From positions 75,974,436 through 76,038,435 of the forward strand of contig OW388291.1 of the NCBI GenBank assembly GCA_936450465.1: 64,000 bases of DNA, in the 5' to 3' direction. Below, piece by piece: positions 44,103 through 55,020 of the stretch. Within the stretch, counting starts at the first letter, position 1. Every line of letters starts with the position of its first letter. The notes below the pieces were generated by a model. The model saw nothing but the letters and a program-made list of their open reading frames with translations, was not told the origin of the DNA and did not search any database. This DNA is from Gibbula magus (Eukaryota > Mollusca > Gastropoda > Trochida > Trochidae). The position numbers and the translations under genes were made by a program.

Positions 44103-44259
44103 TCATTACGTGACATGAACAGAAATGCTGTAGTTTTAATAATTTTACAAGTTTGATATAATAAAACAAGTATTTTGATCTGAGACCGCGATGTTAAAGT
44201 GGTAAGCCATTTTGACCGCTTGGATCTCATACGGGTTAAAGTGCGACGGCGGTGGTAGA

Positions 44260-44800
44260 TCAGCGGCCTTGTAAGCATCGATGACTGATGACCTCAGGTA
44301 CCCACTCCTTCTTGCTCCTCGGGGAGTGTGGCAAGAACAGTCGATGCTTGCCATCTCTCAGATTGCGAGTACAATGGACATATACCCTCAAGGCCCTAAC
44401 CGGACACAGAGATCCCTCCTCCCTGACATCAAAACGCAGAGGGTCTCTCTGCAACGCATGGATCTCTGAAATTCTGGCTGCGGAGGCCATGGCCACCAGA
44501 AAGATGACCTTGATGGTGAGAGAGAGGAGGGGAACGTCGGAGAGCTGGGATGAACACACGCTGGGCACAGACAGAGGCGAAGGCCTGCCACTGAAAGTCA
44601 TTAACCTCCCTAGTGGTCTTTCTATGAGAGATAGCTATAGCGTTTGCGACACACTTGGAGTAGCCACTACTCCTAAACCCTGTTTTAATAGAAGCCAAGC
44701 ATTTAGGCAGAACACCTGAGGGTTCTCGTGAGGAGCAGATCCCTCCGAAACGGAATCAGGATGGGTTCCTGACGACGTCGCCGGAGGGGAACAAACCACA
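44260..44800 (-). pseudogene. DIRS-like tyrosine recombinase, degraded
   Basis: The N-terminal part reads GFRSSGYSKCVANAIAISHR and TTREVNDFQWQAFASVC, the SAM-like start of DIRS recombinases. The catalytic core includes SAARISEIHALQRDPLRF around the first active Arg, then LCPVRALRVYVHCTRNLRDG and KHRLFLPHS. Frames change near 44600 and near 44330. The C-terminal His-x-x-Arg and Tyr were not found intact (an NPYEIQAVKMAYHFN piece is in that place). Confidence 0.8.
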
Positions 44801-44801
44801 G

Positions 44802-45330
44802 TCAGGCTGGCCACCAGGGAGTGACCAGAAAAAGTCGAAGGACACGTGTTGCCTCGATTTTGGCTATCACCTGAGAGAGGATGGGCGTAGCCTGTAAAGC
44901 ACAGGCGTCCATCCCCTCCCACCTAACGAAAACGCGTCTAAGCCCACCACCACCCATGGGTCTGGTACAGTAGAGACAGGTCCATAACTGGTGATTGAGG
45001 CACGTTGCAGACAGATCTACCAGGGGGGTCCCAAACTGGAGACACAAACCGCTGAAGACTCCCGGGTTCAATTGCCACTCCCTTGGAGGACGAGCATCGC
45101 GACTCAACAGGGTGTCTGCCAAGATGTTCTTGGCGACCGGAATGTTAACTGCCCGAATGTCAAGGTCTTCATCGTCCACCAGCTCGAAGAGCCGGAGAGA
45201 CACTCGCGGCAGAGACTCATTCCTGGTGGACTCCTTGCTTTTTTTATCGACCAAGCTGCTGCTGAGCTGTCCGTATGAACTAGAAGGCACTGACCTTCTT
45301 GGCTTTGGCTTTCTTAGGGGTGGACTGACC
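44802..45330 (-). pseudogene. DIRS-like RNase H C-terminal region
   Basis: It reads SLRLFELVDDEDLDIRAVNI, then KNILADTLLSRD, REWQLNPGVFSG and FGTPLVDLSATCLNHQL, matching the end of DIRS RNase H and the following conserved segment (NvLAD.LSR, EW.L, G.P.vDLFAT). It ends LFLVTPWWP. The upstream part of this frame lacks any RT motif and joins gag-like sequence, showing an internal deletion. Confidence 0.8.
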
Positions 45331-45337
45331 CTGAGCG

Positions 45338-45665
45338 TTACCCCGACCCGGTAGCCATCCTCTGACTCCGGGCAAGCCAATTAGTGATGTCTTGCTGCTG
45401 AGTCTCCTGACGCGCTCTGAGTACCTCAGAGAGACTCAGAGTCAGCCAGAGCCTGCTGGAGGAAAGACCTCTGGTCCGGGTTGAGGCCAGAATGGTGGAC
45501 ATAATTGTCCCTGCGTAGGACAGTAATGCCTGAAGAGATACGGGAGGCCAATAGTAAGATCTCTGAGAGATCCAAAGCCACATTGCCAAATGCTTTGAAG
45601 AGCACCTGATCGCCCGACTCCATGTCCGCCTGATTTGCATAGTTGAACACTACCTGGTTCCACAC
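45338..45665 (-). pseudogene. DIRS-like gag region, partial
   Basis: The frame reads SGITVLRRDNYVHHSGLNPD, QRSFLQQALADSESL and, after a frame change, AEVLRARQETQQQDITNWL. The LRRDNY...L segment and position next to the RNase H fit the gag-like protein of DIRS elements. Identification is weaker than for the recombinase. Confidence 0.5.
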
Positions 45666-46358
45666 AATAAGGCGAAATTACAACCGGAGTGTAAGACCCA
45701 CCCCTCCGGAGAGGGTCGGTTGCTACAATATGTGTATGCTACACACAGGAGAATGACAGACGTAGCCCTTATAATGAGACACGTCCGAAACCTAAGTCTC
45801 GACACTCAATAATGAAGGGAGAAGATATGACAGCGAAGGCCTTACGATAGCAAAGGTAAATGAGTCACCTGAAGCACGTAACTCAAAACATGTCAGACGA
45901 CGAGACGTTGGATATCGAAGGACCCCCCAACTGGAGGGTCAGATAATCAAAGGCCCTTCAAACGGAGGGTCCACCACAGGGTCTGACTACTGGAGGGGTT
46001 CGACTATTGGAAGACCCAACTATCTGAGTGTCTGAAGTCGGAGGGTCTGAAGATGAGACACTGGTGTAAGCAAATGTAAAATTGAAACGGAGGACAAGGC
46101 AACCGAGTCGAACTATTAGAAGAAAACCTTACACTAGGGACGGAAGACTGTCGGAGTCTACGAACAATAGACGCACTAACCAACCAGCCGACGAGAAAGG
46201 TAAGTGAATCAAGCGACCAGATATGTCATTAGATTACTGCAGATGATGATAGCTCATGCAAAATAGAAGGCAGTACTATTGTGATACTAGAATAAGTAAA
46301 AAAAGGTTATATCGTATATCGTATCGTATATCCAATCTAAGTTTTATCATTTTGACAG
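45666..46358. other. DIRS 5' region and intron end
   Basis: It contains short repeats of GGAGGGTC / GGACCC type (45920-46050) in the element's untranslated end. From 46215 the sequence is gene 2 intron 4 end, homologous to 21190-21332. Confidence 0.5.
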
Positions 46359-46392
46359 GTAACCTGGAACGAAGAGGAGCTGGGAGTGTACC
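46359..46392 (+). pseudogene. Partial copy of gene 2 exon 5 (first 34 nt)
   Basis: It follows a complete acceptor (ATTTTGACAG) and reads VTWNEEELGVY before running into duplicated DIRS sequence. Splicing from exon 4 to this acceptor would add these residues and then read antisense DIRS sequence for a while: the frame continues open through 46717 and ends there. Confidence 0.85.
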
Positions 46393-48389
46393 CCTAACCG
46401 GACACAGAGATCCCTCCTCCCTGACATCAAAACGCAGAGGGTCTCTCTGCAACGCATGGATCTCTGAAATTCTGGCTGCGGAGGCCATGGCCACCAGAAA
46501 GATGACCTTGATGGTGAGAGAGAGGAGGGGAACGTCGGAGAGCTGGGATGAACACACGCTGGGCACAGACAGAGGCGAAGGCCTGCCACTGAAAGTCATT
46601 AACCTCCCTAGTGGTCTTTCTATGAGAGATAGCTATAGCGTTTGCGACACACTTGGAGTAGCCACTACTCCTAAACCCTGTTTTAATAGAAGCCAAGCAT
46701 TTAGGCAGAACACCTGAGGGTTCTCGTGAGGAGCAGATCCCTCCGAAACGGAATCAGGATGGGTTCCTGACGACGTCGCCGGAGGGGAACAAACCACAGT
46801 CAGGCTGGCCACCAGGGAGTGACCAGAAAAAGTCGAAGGACACGTGTTGCCTCGATTTTGGCTATCACCTGAGAGAGGATGGGCGTAGCCTGTAAAGCAC
46901 AGGCGTCCATCCCCTCCCACCTAACGAAAACGCGTCTAAGCCCACCACCACCCATGGGTCTGGTACAGTAGAGACAGGTCCATAACTGGTGATTGAGGCA
47001 CGTTGCAGACAGATCTACCAGGGGGGTCCCAAACTGGAGACACAAACCGCTGAAGACTCCCGGGTTCAATTGCCACTCCCTTGGAGGACGAGCATCGCGA
47101 CTCAACAGGGTGTCTGCCAAGATGTTCTTGGCGACCGGAATGTTAACTGCCCGAATGTCAAGGTCTTCATCGTCCACCAGCTCGAAGAGCCGGAGAGACA
47201 CTCGCGGCAGAGACTCATTCCTGGTGGACTCCTTGCTTTTTTTATCGACCAAGCTGCTGCTGAGCTGTCCGTATGAACTAGAAGGCACTGACCTTCTTGG
47301 CTTTGGCTTTCTTAGGGGTGGACTGACCCTGAGCGTTACCCCGACCCGGTAGCCATCCTCTGACTCCGGGCAAGCCAATTAGTGATGTCTTGCTGCTGAG
47401 TCTCCTGACGCGCTCTGAGTACCTCAGAGAGACTCAGAGTCAGCCAGAGCCTGCTGGAGGAAAGACCTCTGGTCCGGGTTGAGGCCAGAATGGTGGACAT
47501 AATTGTCCCTGCGTAGGACAGTAATGCCTGAAGAGATACGGGAGGCCAATAGTAAGATCTCTGAGAGATCCAAAGCCACATTGCCAAATGCTTTGAAGAG
47601 CACCTGATCGCCCGACTCCATGTCCGCCTGATTTGCATAGTTGAACACTACCTGGTTCCACACAATAAGGCGAAATTACAACCGGAGTGTAAGACCCACC
47701 CCTCCGGAGAGGGTCGGTTGCTACAATATGTGTATGCTACACACAGGAGAATGACAGACGTAGCCCTTATAATGAGACACGTCCGAAACCTAAGTCTCGA
47801 CACTCAATAATGAAGGGAGAAGATATGACAGCGAAGGCCTTACGATAGCAAAGGTAAATGAGTCACCTGAAGCACGTAACTCAAAACATGTCAGACGACG
47901 AGACGTTGGATATCGAAGGACCCCCCAACTGGAGGGTCAGATAATCAAAGGCCCTTCAAACGGAGGGTCCACCACAGGGTCTGACTACTGGAGGGGTTCG
48001 ACTATTGGAAGACCCAACTATCTGAGTGTCTGAAGTCGGAGGGTCCGAAGATGAGACACTGGTGTAAGCAAATGTAAAATTGAAACGGAGGACAAGGCAA
48101 CCGAGTCGAACTATTAGAAGAAAACCTTACACTAGGGACGGAAGACTGTCGGAGTCTACGAACAATAGACGCACTAACCAACCAGCCGACGAGAAAGGTA
48201 AGTGAATCAAGCGACCAGATATGTCATTAGATTACTGCAGATGATGATAGCTCATGCAAAATAGAAGGCAGTACTATTGTGATACTAGAATAAGTAAAAA
48301 AAGGTTATATCGTATATCGTATCGTATATCCAATCTAAGTTTTATCATTTTGACAGGTAACCTGGAACGAAGAGGAGCTGGGAGTGTAC
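46392..48389. repeat. 1998-bp tandem duplication, copy 2
   Basis: It is nearly identical to 44394-46391. It carries a truncated recombinase fragment (46394-46800, minus), the RNase H piece (46800-47330, minus), the gag-like piece (47336-47663, minus), the DIRS end, and the intact acceptor and first part of exon 5. Its left edge lacks the 44180-44393 portion of the DIRS element. Confidence 0.95.
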
Positions 48390-48470
48390 CCTGTGATGAG
48401 GAACATCAGCGTGAACAGACTCCTCATAAAAGGAAGGGGTGACATTACGTCAGCTCAAATCGACTACTGA
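48357..48470 (+). CDS. Gene 2 exon 5 (terminal exon)
   Basis: After ATTTTGACAG it continues exon 4 in frame for 37 codons to TGA. It reads VTWNEEELGVYPVMRNISVN, RLLIKGRGDITSAQIDY. It differs from the gene 1 exons at Lys for Glu, Arg for Thr and the last residue (Tyr for Asn). The gene 2 total is 166+203+92+199+114 = 774 nt, 257 codons plus stop. An in-frame product across five exons with two in-frame indels against gene 1 supports a real coding gene. Confidence 0.85.
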   Translation, partial: VTWNEEELGVYPVMRNISVNRLLIKGRGDITSAQIDY

Positions 48471-49558
48471 GTGTGTGGACATTATTTTCATAGAACTTCT
48501 GCCAAGGACAACTAACCGTCTGTGTCCGTTAGCAGATACAGACAGAAGACCCACATAATGTGTAAAATCGATCACAACTTCACTTTCAATTCGTGTTGTA
48601 AAGTCAACCCAACTATCAGCCAATGTAATGGCTATCTTGTCTGTTTAAGTTAAATCACGATTAGGTTTCTCCCCGACATCAACATTTCATCTGATTAATA
48701 GCGGTTCCTTGTATATGTAGTACAACATGTGGACCGTTCTACCAGTAAATTGTACTGAGTGTGTGGAGGTACCACATTTCAGCGTAAAACGTAATCTGTT
48801 TACCTAACTGTGAGACAAGGGAGACAACTGTGAAATACGTCGTAACTAGGCTTAGGCACGTGAACTAGAATACTATTCATGGCCAGTCTTGACCAATGGG
48901 CATCAGGCATATTGCTGTGAAAGGCGACATGATAAATAAGTTGTAAACTTCTCTCGAGGGTAATACGGTCTGATATACAATCTGACATGTCATTAAAAAG
49001 TACAATACATGTATTCATTTTCTTTGTAATGCTGATAATTGATAAATGGATATCATTTGAACGACCTTGACCATTGAGTCACATGTCTTGACTGAAATGC
49101 AAACAATGTCATGAGACGTTTGTTTCCAAACTATGCAGCATTTATTCTAAAAATATGTATGTAAATAAAATCCAATAAAAAAGCTGATTGAACTGTTTAC
49201 AACTATGCATACCGCGAAAGTCATTATATAACGTCAACTGATCGTTATGACACACCTTTTCTTGGTGAGGATTTATTACTTTGGCAAGTGAGATACATGA
49301 AATTTATGAACTATTGTAAGACTCAAGGGGCCTTTTATTGCCGAAAAACTAACGACTAGAAAACATATGAAGTTGACGATTCCAGGCCCTTATACTATAA
49401 AAGAAAGTTAGGGGATGTAACGAGGTTAACATCGTTAAAAAGTATTTCAAATTATCATCTTTCATTATCAACCTACTTGGCATATAATGTGAACTCTAAA
49501 CCGTATCACCCGGTACGAGGCAACATTGTAAGTCCCTCAAGGAGGATTTACAAAAACA
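48471..49558. other. 3' flank of gene 2
   Basis: It aligns with the 3' flank of gene 1 (21447-22430). ATTAAA at 48992-48997 is the candidate poly(A) signal. At about 49480 it passes into sequence leading to the second spacer module. No gene was seen. Confidence 0.55.
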
Positions 49559-49689
49559 ATTGTAAACTCTGGTTGGAGGAATTACAATGATTGTAAACCC
49601 TGATCGAGGGACTACGATTGTAAAACCAGACTCACAGGGATATGAACTGATGAAGTATAGTTTCCTTGAACAACAAGAAGAACAACGGT

Positions 49690-51690
49690 TAGACCTCTTT
49701 ATTTGTACACTTGAATTAAAATTAAAGGTCAATGACACAGATCCCGGGTGCTCTTCTGTTGTCACAGTTACACTTGAAAGTCTTGTTTTTCTGGGTGGAG
49801 AAGAATCCTTCTGATCTCGGCTTCGGATCAAAATATCACTGACTTCGGCCTTTTGTTGATCACTACTACGTTTGTTGATCTTCACACCCTGTGATCTGTT
49901 AAAATAATATTAATACATAAATGATTCTTCCTAGCCTGACAATAATATAGAATGTGTAATAAAAATGTTGAAGTAGGACTATACCTGTGTGTTTAAGTAT
50001 AACCAATTTCTATTTATATTCAACTTCCTTATTGCAATGAATGCGGCGTGAAGATACTAACACCGTTATCAAGTGATACCGACGTTATTATCTACACCAT
50101 AACATTAAACATATCTTGAAATGTCTCTTATAGACGTTACCTGTGTGTACGCAAATAGTCTGCTCTACTATGTTACTCTTGTATAGACGAGTAGCAGCGG
50201 TTGCACGTAAGGAGTGGTTAGTTTTCGTCCCTGTAACTCCGGCAGACTTGCAGATTCTTCTCACATTGTCCTGAAGTGTGTTGTGTCCCACTGGCAAATT
50301 GTAGTACCACTGTTTCGGGATCTTCTGGGGCGTGAGATAAAGGGCATCTCTTCCATTTGGTTCTGTCGAATCGGGACTGAAATCATTTATTATCAAATAT
50401 GTAATTATTCAATATGATCATATTGCAAGTATGGTTTCTTAATCATTAACAGTTTACATTATGATAATATTATAATATGTTCGTTATCAATACCATTATT
50501 ATTACTTGTAGCATAACGTTATATTATGAATTAATCTTACCATAACGATCTATACTTCTCGTATAAGCGAACGTAACACCTGGCGGGGTTCTTTTTGTTT
50601 TCATAAGCTTTGACCTCCTCTTATTTCATTTTCCTGTTTCTTATTCCCCCGGGTTCGTTTCGTTGTGTCTTCTATGTATCGTAGATAGCGTCTGCCATTT
50701 CCGTCAACAAACGGTCCCGTGATTTGAGGATTCTAGTACATTCTAAGGCTCCTGTGCTCCTTGCCACCTCTGAGTGCAAACTGTAATCCTGAAAAAGATT
50801 TTAATTGAAATGTTACTTCAGAGCATAACTAATTTAATACCACCTTCGTTCAGTGTATTTTATTCATATTTATCCGATACAATGGCCTGTAGTAGGTTTG
50901 AGATAACTCCTTAAAGCATTATCAATAAAACGCATCAGACAACGCTATAATTACTCACTGGTCAAGTATACATCTGTATCCAGCAATTTTGTGGTACATC
51001 ATCGCCTAGAACTCCCTTTGTCCACAGTTGGTCTTCCTCCTGATATGAAATCACTTCTGTTGGTTTCCGGGAACTTGGGCCTAATCCATTCTCAGACTTC
51101 TCTTTCAAGGCTGCGTCTATCACTTTCCCTGCTTACTGGAAGTCATCGTCTTCAAACAATTTGTAAGAGGAGCCACTCTCTTTCAGAACGGACGCAAATG
51201 CTGCATATCGACCATACAAAGTTGATAATGCTCTCCGTTCTTTTTCCTTGTTTCGAATACAAAATACAAGTACAGTATTCAGTTCATCAACTGTCATTTC
51301 TGTCAACTTGGTGGTCAAACACCTCTTTGAAAATTGCAAATTGTCACTCACTGACCGTTGACGACGTTCTTCCTGCCACCTCGTAAGAATTCGGAGAGCC
51401 CAGTCGTTTTTCAACTGTGTTCTTTTTGCAGTGTTTACTTGCCTTCTAATTTCTTCTCCGTGAGGGGTTGGCCGAATCTGAAAGCAAAGTCTTCTTCGTC
51501 TTCCATTTCCTTATTTTCGGGAACATCTTCTCTAAATGTATCTTGGGTTAAAAACAAATCGTTATAGTCAGAGCCCAACATCTTGTCGCTACGTGGTCTG
51601 CATAACATGTGACTGAAACGTTTAACCAAGTCCGATGCACGTGCATCACGTTCAGTTCGTGTATGTTTACAATGAGGTTCACTGTCCACA
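49690..51690 (-). pseudogene. Crypton-type tyrosine recombinase remnant, copy 2
   Basis: It has the same pieces as copy 1: RFGQPLTEKKLEGK (near 51435), LRILTRWQEERRQRSVSDNL and MTVDELNTVL (51414-51133), QEEDQLWTKG (near 51040), ALRGGKEHR-type block near 50770, TNHSLRATAATRLYKSNIVE (50396-50140), and a C-terminal KAEVSDILIRSRDQ and SVSLTFNFN piece (49885-49690). The His-x-x-Arg block is closer to the family consensus here (LRATAATRLY) than in copy 1 (LRANAATRLY). A donor-like GTAACG follows the CVHTG residues. Frames are still broken, and whether by introns or decay is open. Confidence 0.6.
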
Positions 51691-52026
51691 CGAGCTGTTT
51701 ACGAGTGATGTTCAATATAACGTGATATTCAAACTTTTGTTGTTTTTGATTAAATTAAAAGCGTCTTTTAAACTTAAAAACGGTTGATAATATAGATAAA
51801 CCATTCATTCCTATCAGGTTCCACAACCTTACCATATCCTCGGTATCACGGTGTATCCTTATAATATTACATACGTCACAGCCAATAAATTTTCCTTCAA
51901 AGTAAAATATAAAATCGCTTAACATATCCTGTATAGCTAAAAGTAAACCCAGTACTTGGTGCATCAGAAAACACAATAATTATTGAATTATATATATATC
52001 AAAAGTAAAATCACCAAAACAAAGTA

Positions 52027-52187
52027 CAGTCAGACCCTATTCAGCCTGACTTGTATATCCGGAAAAATGGCCATCCGCACAAAAGTATTTAAAATCTCCC
52101 CATGCATTCTCCTTGCAACTGCACAACTCGGTTTCCGGACAATTTTCAACTGTAGCCACATTGTGCGGGTAAATGGGGTCTGACTGT
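52027..52187. mobile_element. pogo/Tigger-style MITE, copy 2
   Basis: It begins CAGTCAGACCCTATTCAGCC and ends GGGGTCTGACTG with TA on both sides. It is the module counterpart of 2532-2693, and its left end is closer to a perfect inverted repeat than in copy 1. Confidence 0.6.
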
Positions 52188-52533
52188 GTATGGATTTTTC
52201 TGTATTTTAATAAACATGGCGTTCTTCTAGGCCTGTGTTCCAATCAGACTTCACTATTAACTAATTTTAGGCTCTAGGTATTGTGTTAAAGAGACAAATG
52301 CCTAATGCTTACAGAAATACAGTTTGATTTTTTGAGTGGTCCTTCTTGGTTTTAAAGGAAGGCCGAAATATAATATTTTCTATTGAATTCTTAACTGCAA
52401 TTAGTTCATTAGACTATTTTGTGAAAAACGAGACCCCCAAAAAATCCATATGTTGTTTCTATATTAAACTAGAGTGACTTAAACTTTGCCGAAATCATCG
52501 TCTGCTTTTCACACGCGAGCAACAAACCAAAAA

Positions 52534-52600
52534 TGGGGCGGGGCTTAGAGAGTTGGAAGATACCGAAAGTGACGTACGTGAAGGGACGGGGTGTAAACAT
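52534..52600 (+). promoter_or_regulatory. GC-box plus mutated ETS/CRE cluster, copy 2
   Basis: TGGGGCGGGGC (52534-52544) is kept, but the ETS core reads CCGAAAGTGACGT (52563-52575) instead of CCGGAAGTGACGT. GGAA is the essential ETS core, so the site is probably weakened; the CRE half TGACGT is intact. Confidence 0.5.
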
Positions 52601-52671
52601 TCCCTTACTATTTACAATGACAAACACTGGGGAATCGGTCAGTTAATCTGTTATATCTACGCTTTGCAATA

Positions 52672-52811
52672 ATGCCACATCGCTGTTCTGCTGTAAACTG
52701 TTCGAGTAATGTTAGTTATCAAGTTTCACTTTACAAATGTCCCAAAATGTCGTTATATATATCAAATATAATTCATATGAATAGTGAAAGGCGGTGGATT
52801 CATAGACGGTC
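52672..52811 (+). CDS. THAP-like zinc-finger first exon, copy 2
   Basis: It reads MPHRCSAVNCSSNVSYQVSL, YKCPK, then SERRWIHRR, differing from copy 1 at a couple of residues (Met for Ile, Ile for Leu). The donor-like site here is GTAGAC, weaker than copy 1's GTAAAC, and the unspliced frame meets TAG. Downstream exons were not found before the satellite. Confidence 0.4.
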
Positions 52812-53635
52812 GTAGACATAGGATAAATCAATGCTAAAGAGATATAAGATGACAAAATGAAAAGATATGATAATATGAACGAACTTTAGTTGAGACAACG
52901 ATATCAGATAGTCGGTGTTGTTGTTATTTTTTTTTGGAGAATGCTTGTGTTTAAAACAAAACAACAAACGTGAGATTAGCAGACTCCGGTGAAGTAGCCC
53001 CTATGGTAAACCATCGACAATCAAAGCACATCACAACATCCTGATTTTTTTAACGTCGTTAATCTACCGACGACCTAATTTACTAACAGTACATTACAAC
53101 AATCAAAGCAACTCACCACATATTTTAGAACACCCAAAGAAGTTGGATATCAACGATAATAATATGTCTTCGAATCCACCTACGAAAACACCGCATCCCA
53201 ATGTTACATTTTACGATTTAGTTATCACTTATTAACACATTAAAACATTCAGAATCTAATAGATAATAAAATAATGTTTTCAATAAAATGTGTGGTCAAT
53301 CAAATCAAATCAAATAAACATCGTATTAAATTTACATTTCAGCAAGAGTGTCAATTAATGTCAGAAACTTACCTTATAAACGTATCCAAACGGACAATAT
53401 GAATATCCAAATGCACATTAGACACAAATTGTAAACCTATAAATTCATCAATGACAGTACTTGGAAACAGAAGATGGTCAAATACTAACCCTCTTTCAGC
53501 AAAAGTCTTTTCGCAAATGGCGAGATAGAAAACCAAATAGTTATGATGATTTTACACTGAAATGAATTTCATTGGAACATTGGTATTTAATCCGGAGTTT
53601 TAATTGGATAACTTGATAGAGATATGTTCCTAACT
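52812..53635. other. Spacer between THAP-like and Cys-rich exons, copy 2
   Basis: It aligns with 3319-4126. It includes a T-run near 52926 and AATCAAATCAAATCAAATAAA near 53300. A minus-strand donor-like GTAAG lies at 53371 (3868 in copy 1). No gene was recognised. Confidence 0.5.
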
Positions 53636-53639
53636 TTCA

Positions 53640-53938
53640 TTGGCTGACAACATCTAGATTGAATGTCGCGTGAATGTTTATTTCCCATTTCCTTTGTGTC
53701 ACCAAGACAGGACGTTTGACAGTAAACATATATGACATGCCGGTCACCGACATGCAATTTGTTATATAATTGAATCGGTCCAGTAAACTTGTTATCTGTA
53801 CAAACATAATTACAATCCTTCCCTTCTCACATACTTTGCGTAAACTAATAAGCTGTAACAACAGTTCTCCCCTTTGATCTGGAAGAAACATCTATATGGT
53901 ACGCTAAACTGAGAATTGTGTGTTGGTGTGCTGAAGTG
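53640..53938 (-). pseudogene. Cysteine-rich exon, frameshifted, copy 2
   Basis: It is the counterpart of 4130-4424. One extra C in TCCTTCCCTTCTCAC (near 53820) against TCCTTCCTTCTCAC in copy 1 breaks the frame after the AKYV residues. Some other changes are replacements (Trp to Leu, Asn to Tyr), suggesting little constraint. Confidence 0.35.
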
Positions 53939-55020
53939 ACACATAAAGACTTTTTATTAAACCATTTCGTTTTCATTTACGAGATGTGCATTAACATAAT
54001 TCTATCATTCGATAATGTTCGTTGTCTATATCAATCTGTGTTATCACAAGCAAAAAGTTAGCATGGCTCACATACCCCCGCCATCTGCTACCCGTCCATT
54101 GAGAATTATAGATGTGAAGGGTACTATGTTTAAAAATGAGCTTCAAGCATCATAATATTGTCCAAAATAATTTTGGGAACTGGCTTTGTTATTACAAAAT
54201 TTCATTGACCCAGATGTAATATTTTTCAGGTAACTAAATTTTTCCCATTAGAACATCACACCGGTAATTTGTACAAGTTCAATTACAGACTCAAGGGCTT
54301 CATAACTCCGTAAAAATAACATTTCGGAAGAGTATCATCTGGACTACCTACATGTTAAATTTCATTGAACTAAATGTACTTGTTACCAAGAAAACTTGTC
54401 CCATTTGGAGCATCACAGCTCTTTTGGTACAAAGTTCAATTTTGGATTCAAGGGCAATAACTCCGTAAAAAAATAATATTTCGGAAGTGGATTTTAAACT
54501 CGATGAAGAGTATCACCTGGACTACCTCCATATTAGATTTCATTCACCTAGATGTAATAGTTGCCGAGAAAACTTGTCCCCATTGCAGCATCACAGTCCT
54601 TTTGGTACAAAGTTCAATTTTGGATTCAAGGGCCATAACTCCGTAAAAAATAATATTTCGGAAATGGATTTTAAACTCGATGAAGAGTATCACCTGGACT
54701 ACCTCCATATTAAATTTCATTCACCTAGATGTAATAGTTGCCGAGAAAACTTGTCCTTATTGCAGCATCACAGCTCTTTTGGTACAAAGTTCAATTTTGG
54801 ATTCAAGGGCTTCATAACTCCGTAAAAAATAATATTTCGGAAATGGATTTTAAACTCGATGAAGAGTATCACCTGGACAACCTCCATATTAAATTTCATT
54901 CACCTAGATGTAATAGTTGCCGAGAAAACTTGTCCCAATTGGAGCATCACAGCTCTTTTGGTACAAAGTTCAATTTTGGATTCAAGGGCAATAACTCCGT
55001 AAAAAAATAATATTTCGGAA

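Larger units (their letters stand above)
44180..46215 (-). mobile_element. DIRS-like tyrosine-recombinase retrotransposon, internally deleted
   Basis: Homology to gene 1 intron 4 stops near 44180 and resumes near 46215 (AGATATGTCATTAGATTACTG), so an insertion lies between. On the minus strand it carries a gag-like part, an RNase H end and a tyrosine recombinase in the order of DIRS elements, but the reverse transcriptase is missing. GC content is higher than that of the flanks. Terminal repeats were not identified. It is part of the 1998-bp tandem duplication. Confidence 0.75.
44394..46391. repeat. 1998-bp tandem duplication, copy 1
   Basis: It starts at 44394 (CCCTAACCGGACACAG) and ends after the first 34 bases of gene 2 exon 5. 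It repeats at 46392 with an exact offset of 1998 bp. By eye only one substitution was noted (T at 46038, C at 48036). The junction shares two C bases. It includes DIRS sequence, intron end, branch/acceptor region and partial exon. Confidence 0.95.
49559..54340. repeat. Paralogous spacer module, copy 2
   Basis: It is the counterpart of 1-4830, in the same order: Crypton remnant, MITE, promoter-like cluster, THAP-like exon, Cys-rich exon, satellite edge. It differs by lacking the 85-bp insert with direct repeats and the long (AAC)n, and by having a 119-bp segment near 49985-50105 not seen in copy 1. Confidence 0.9.
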
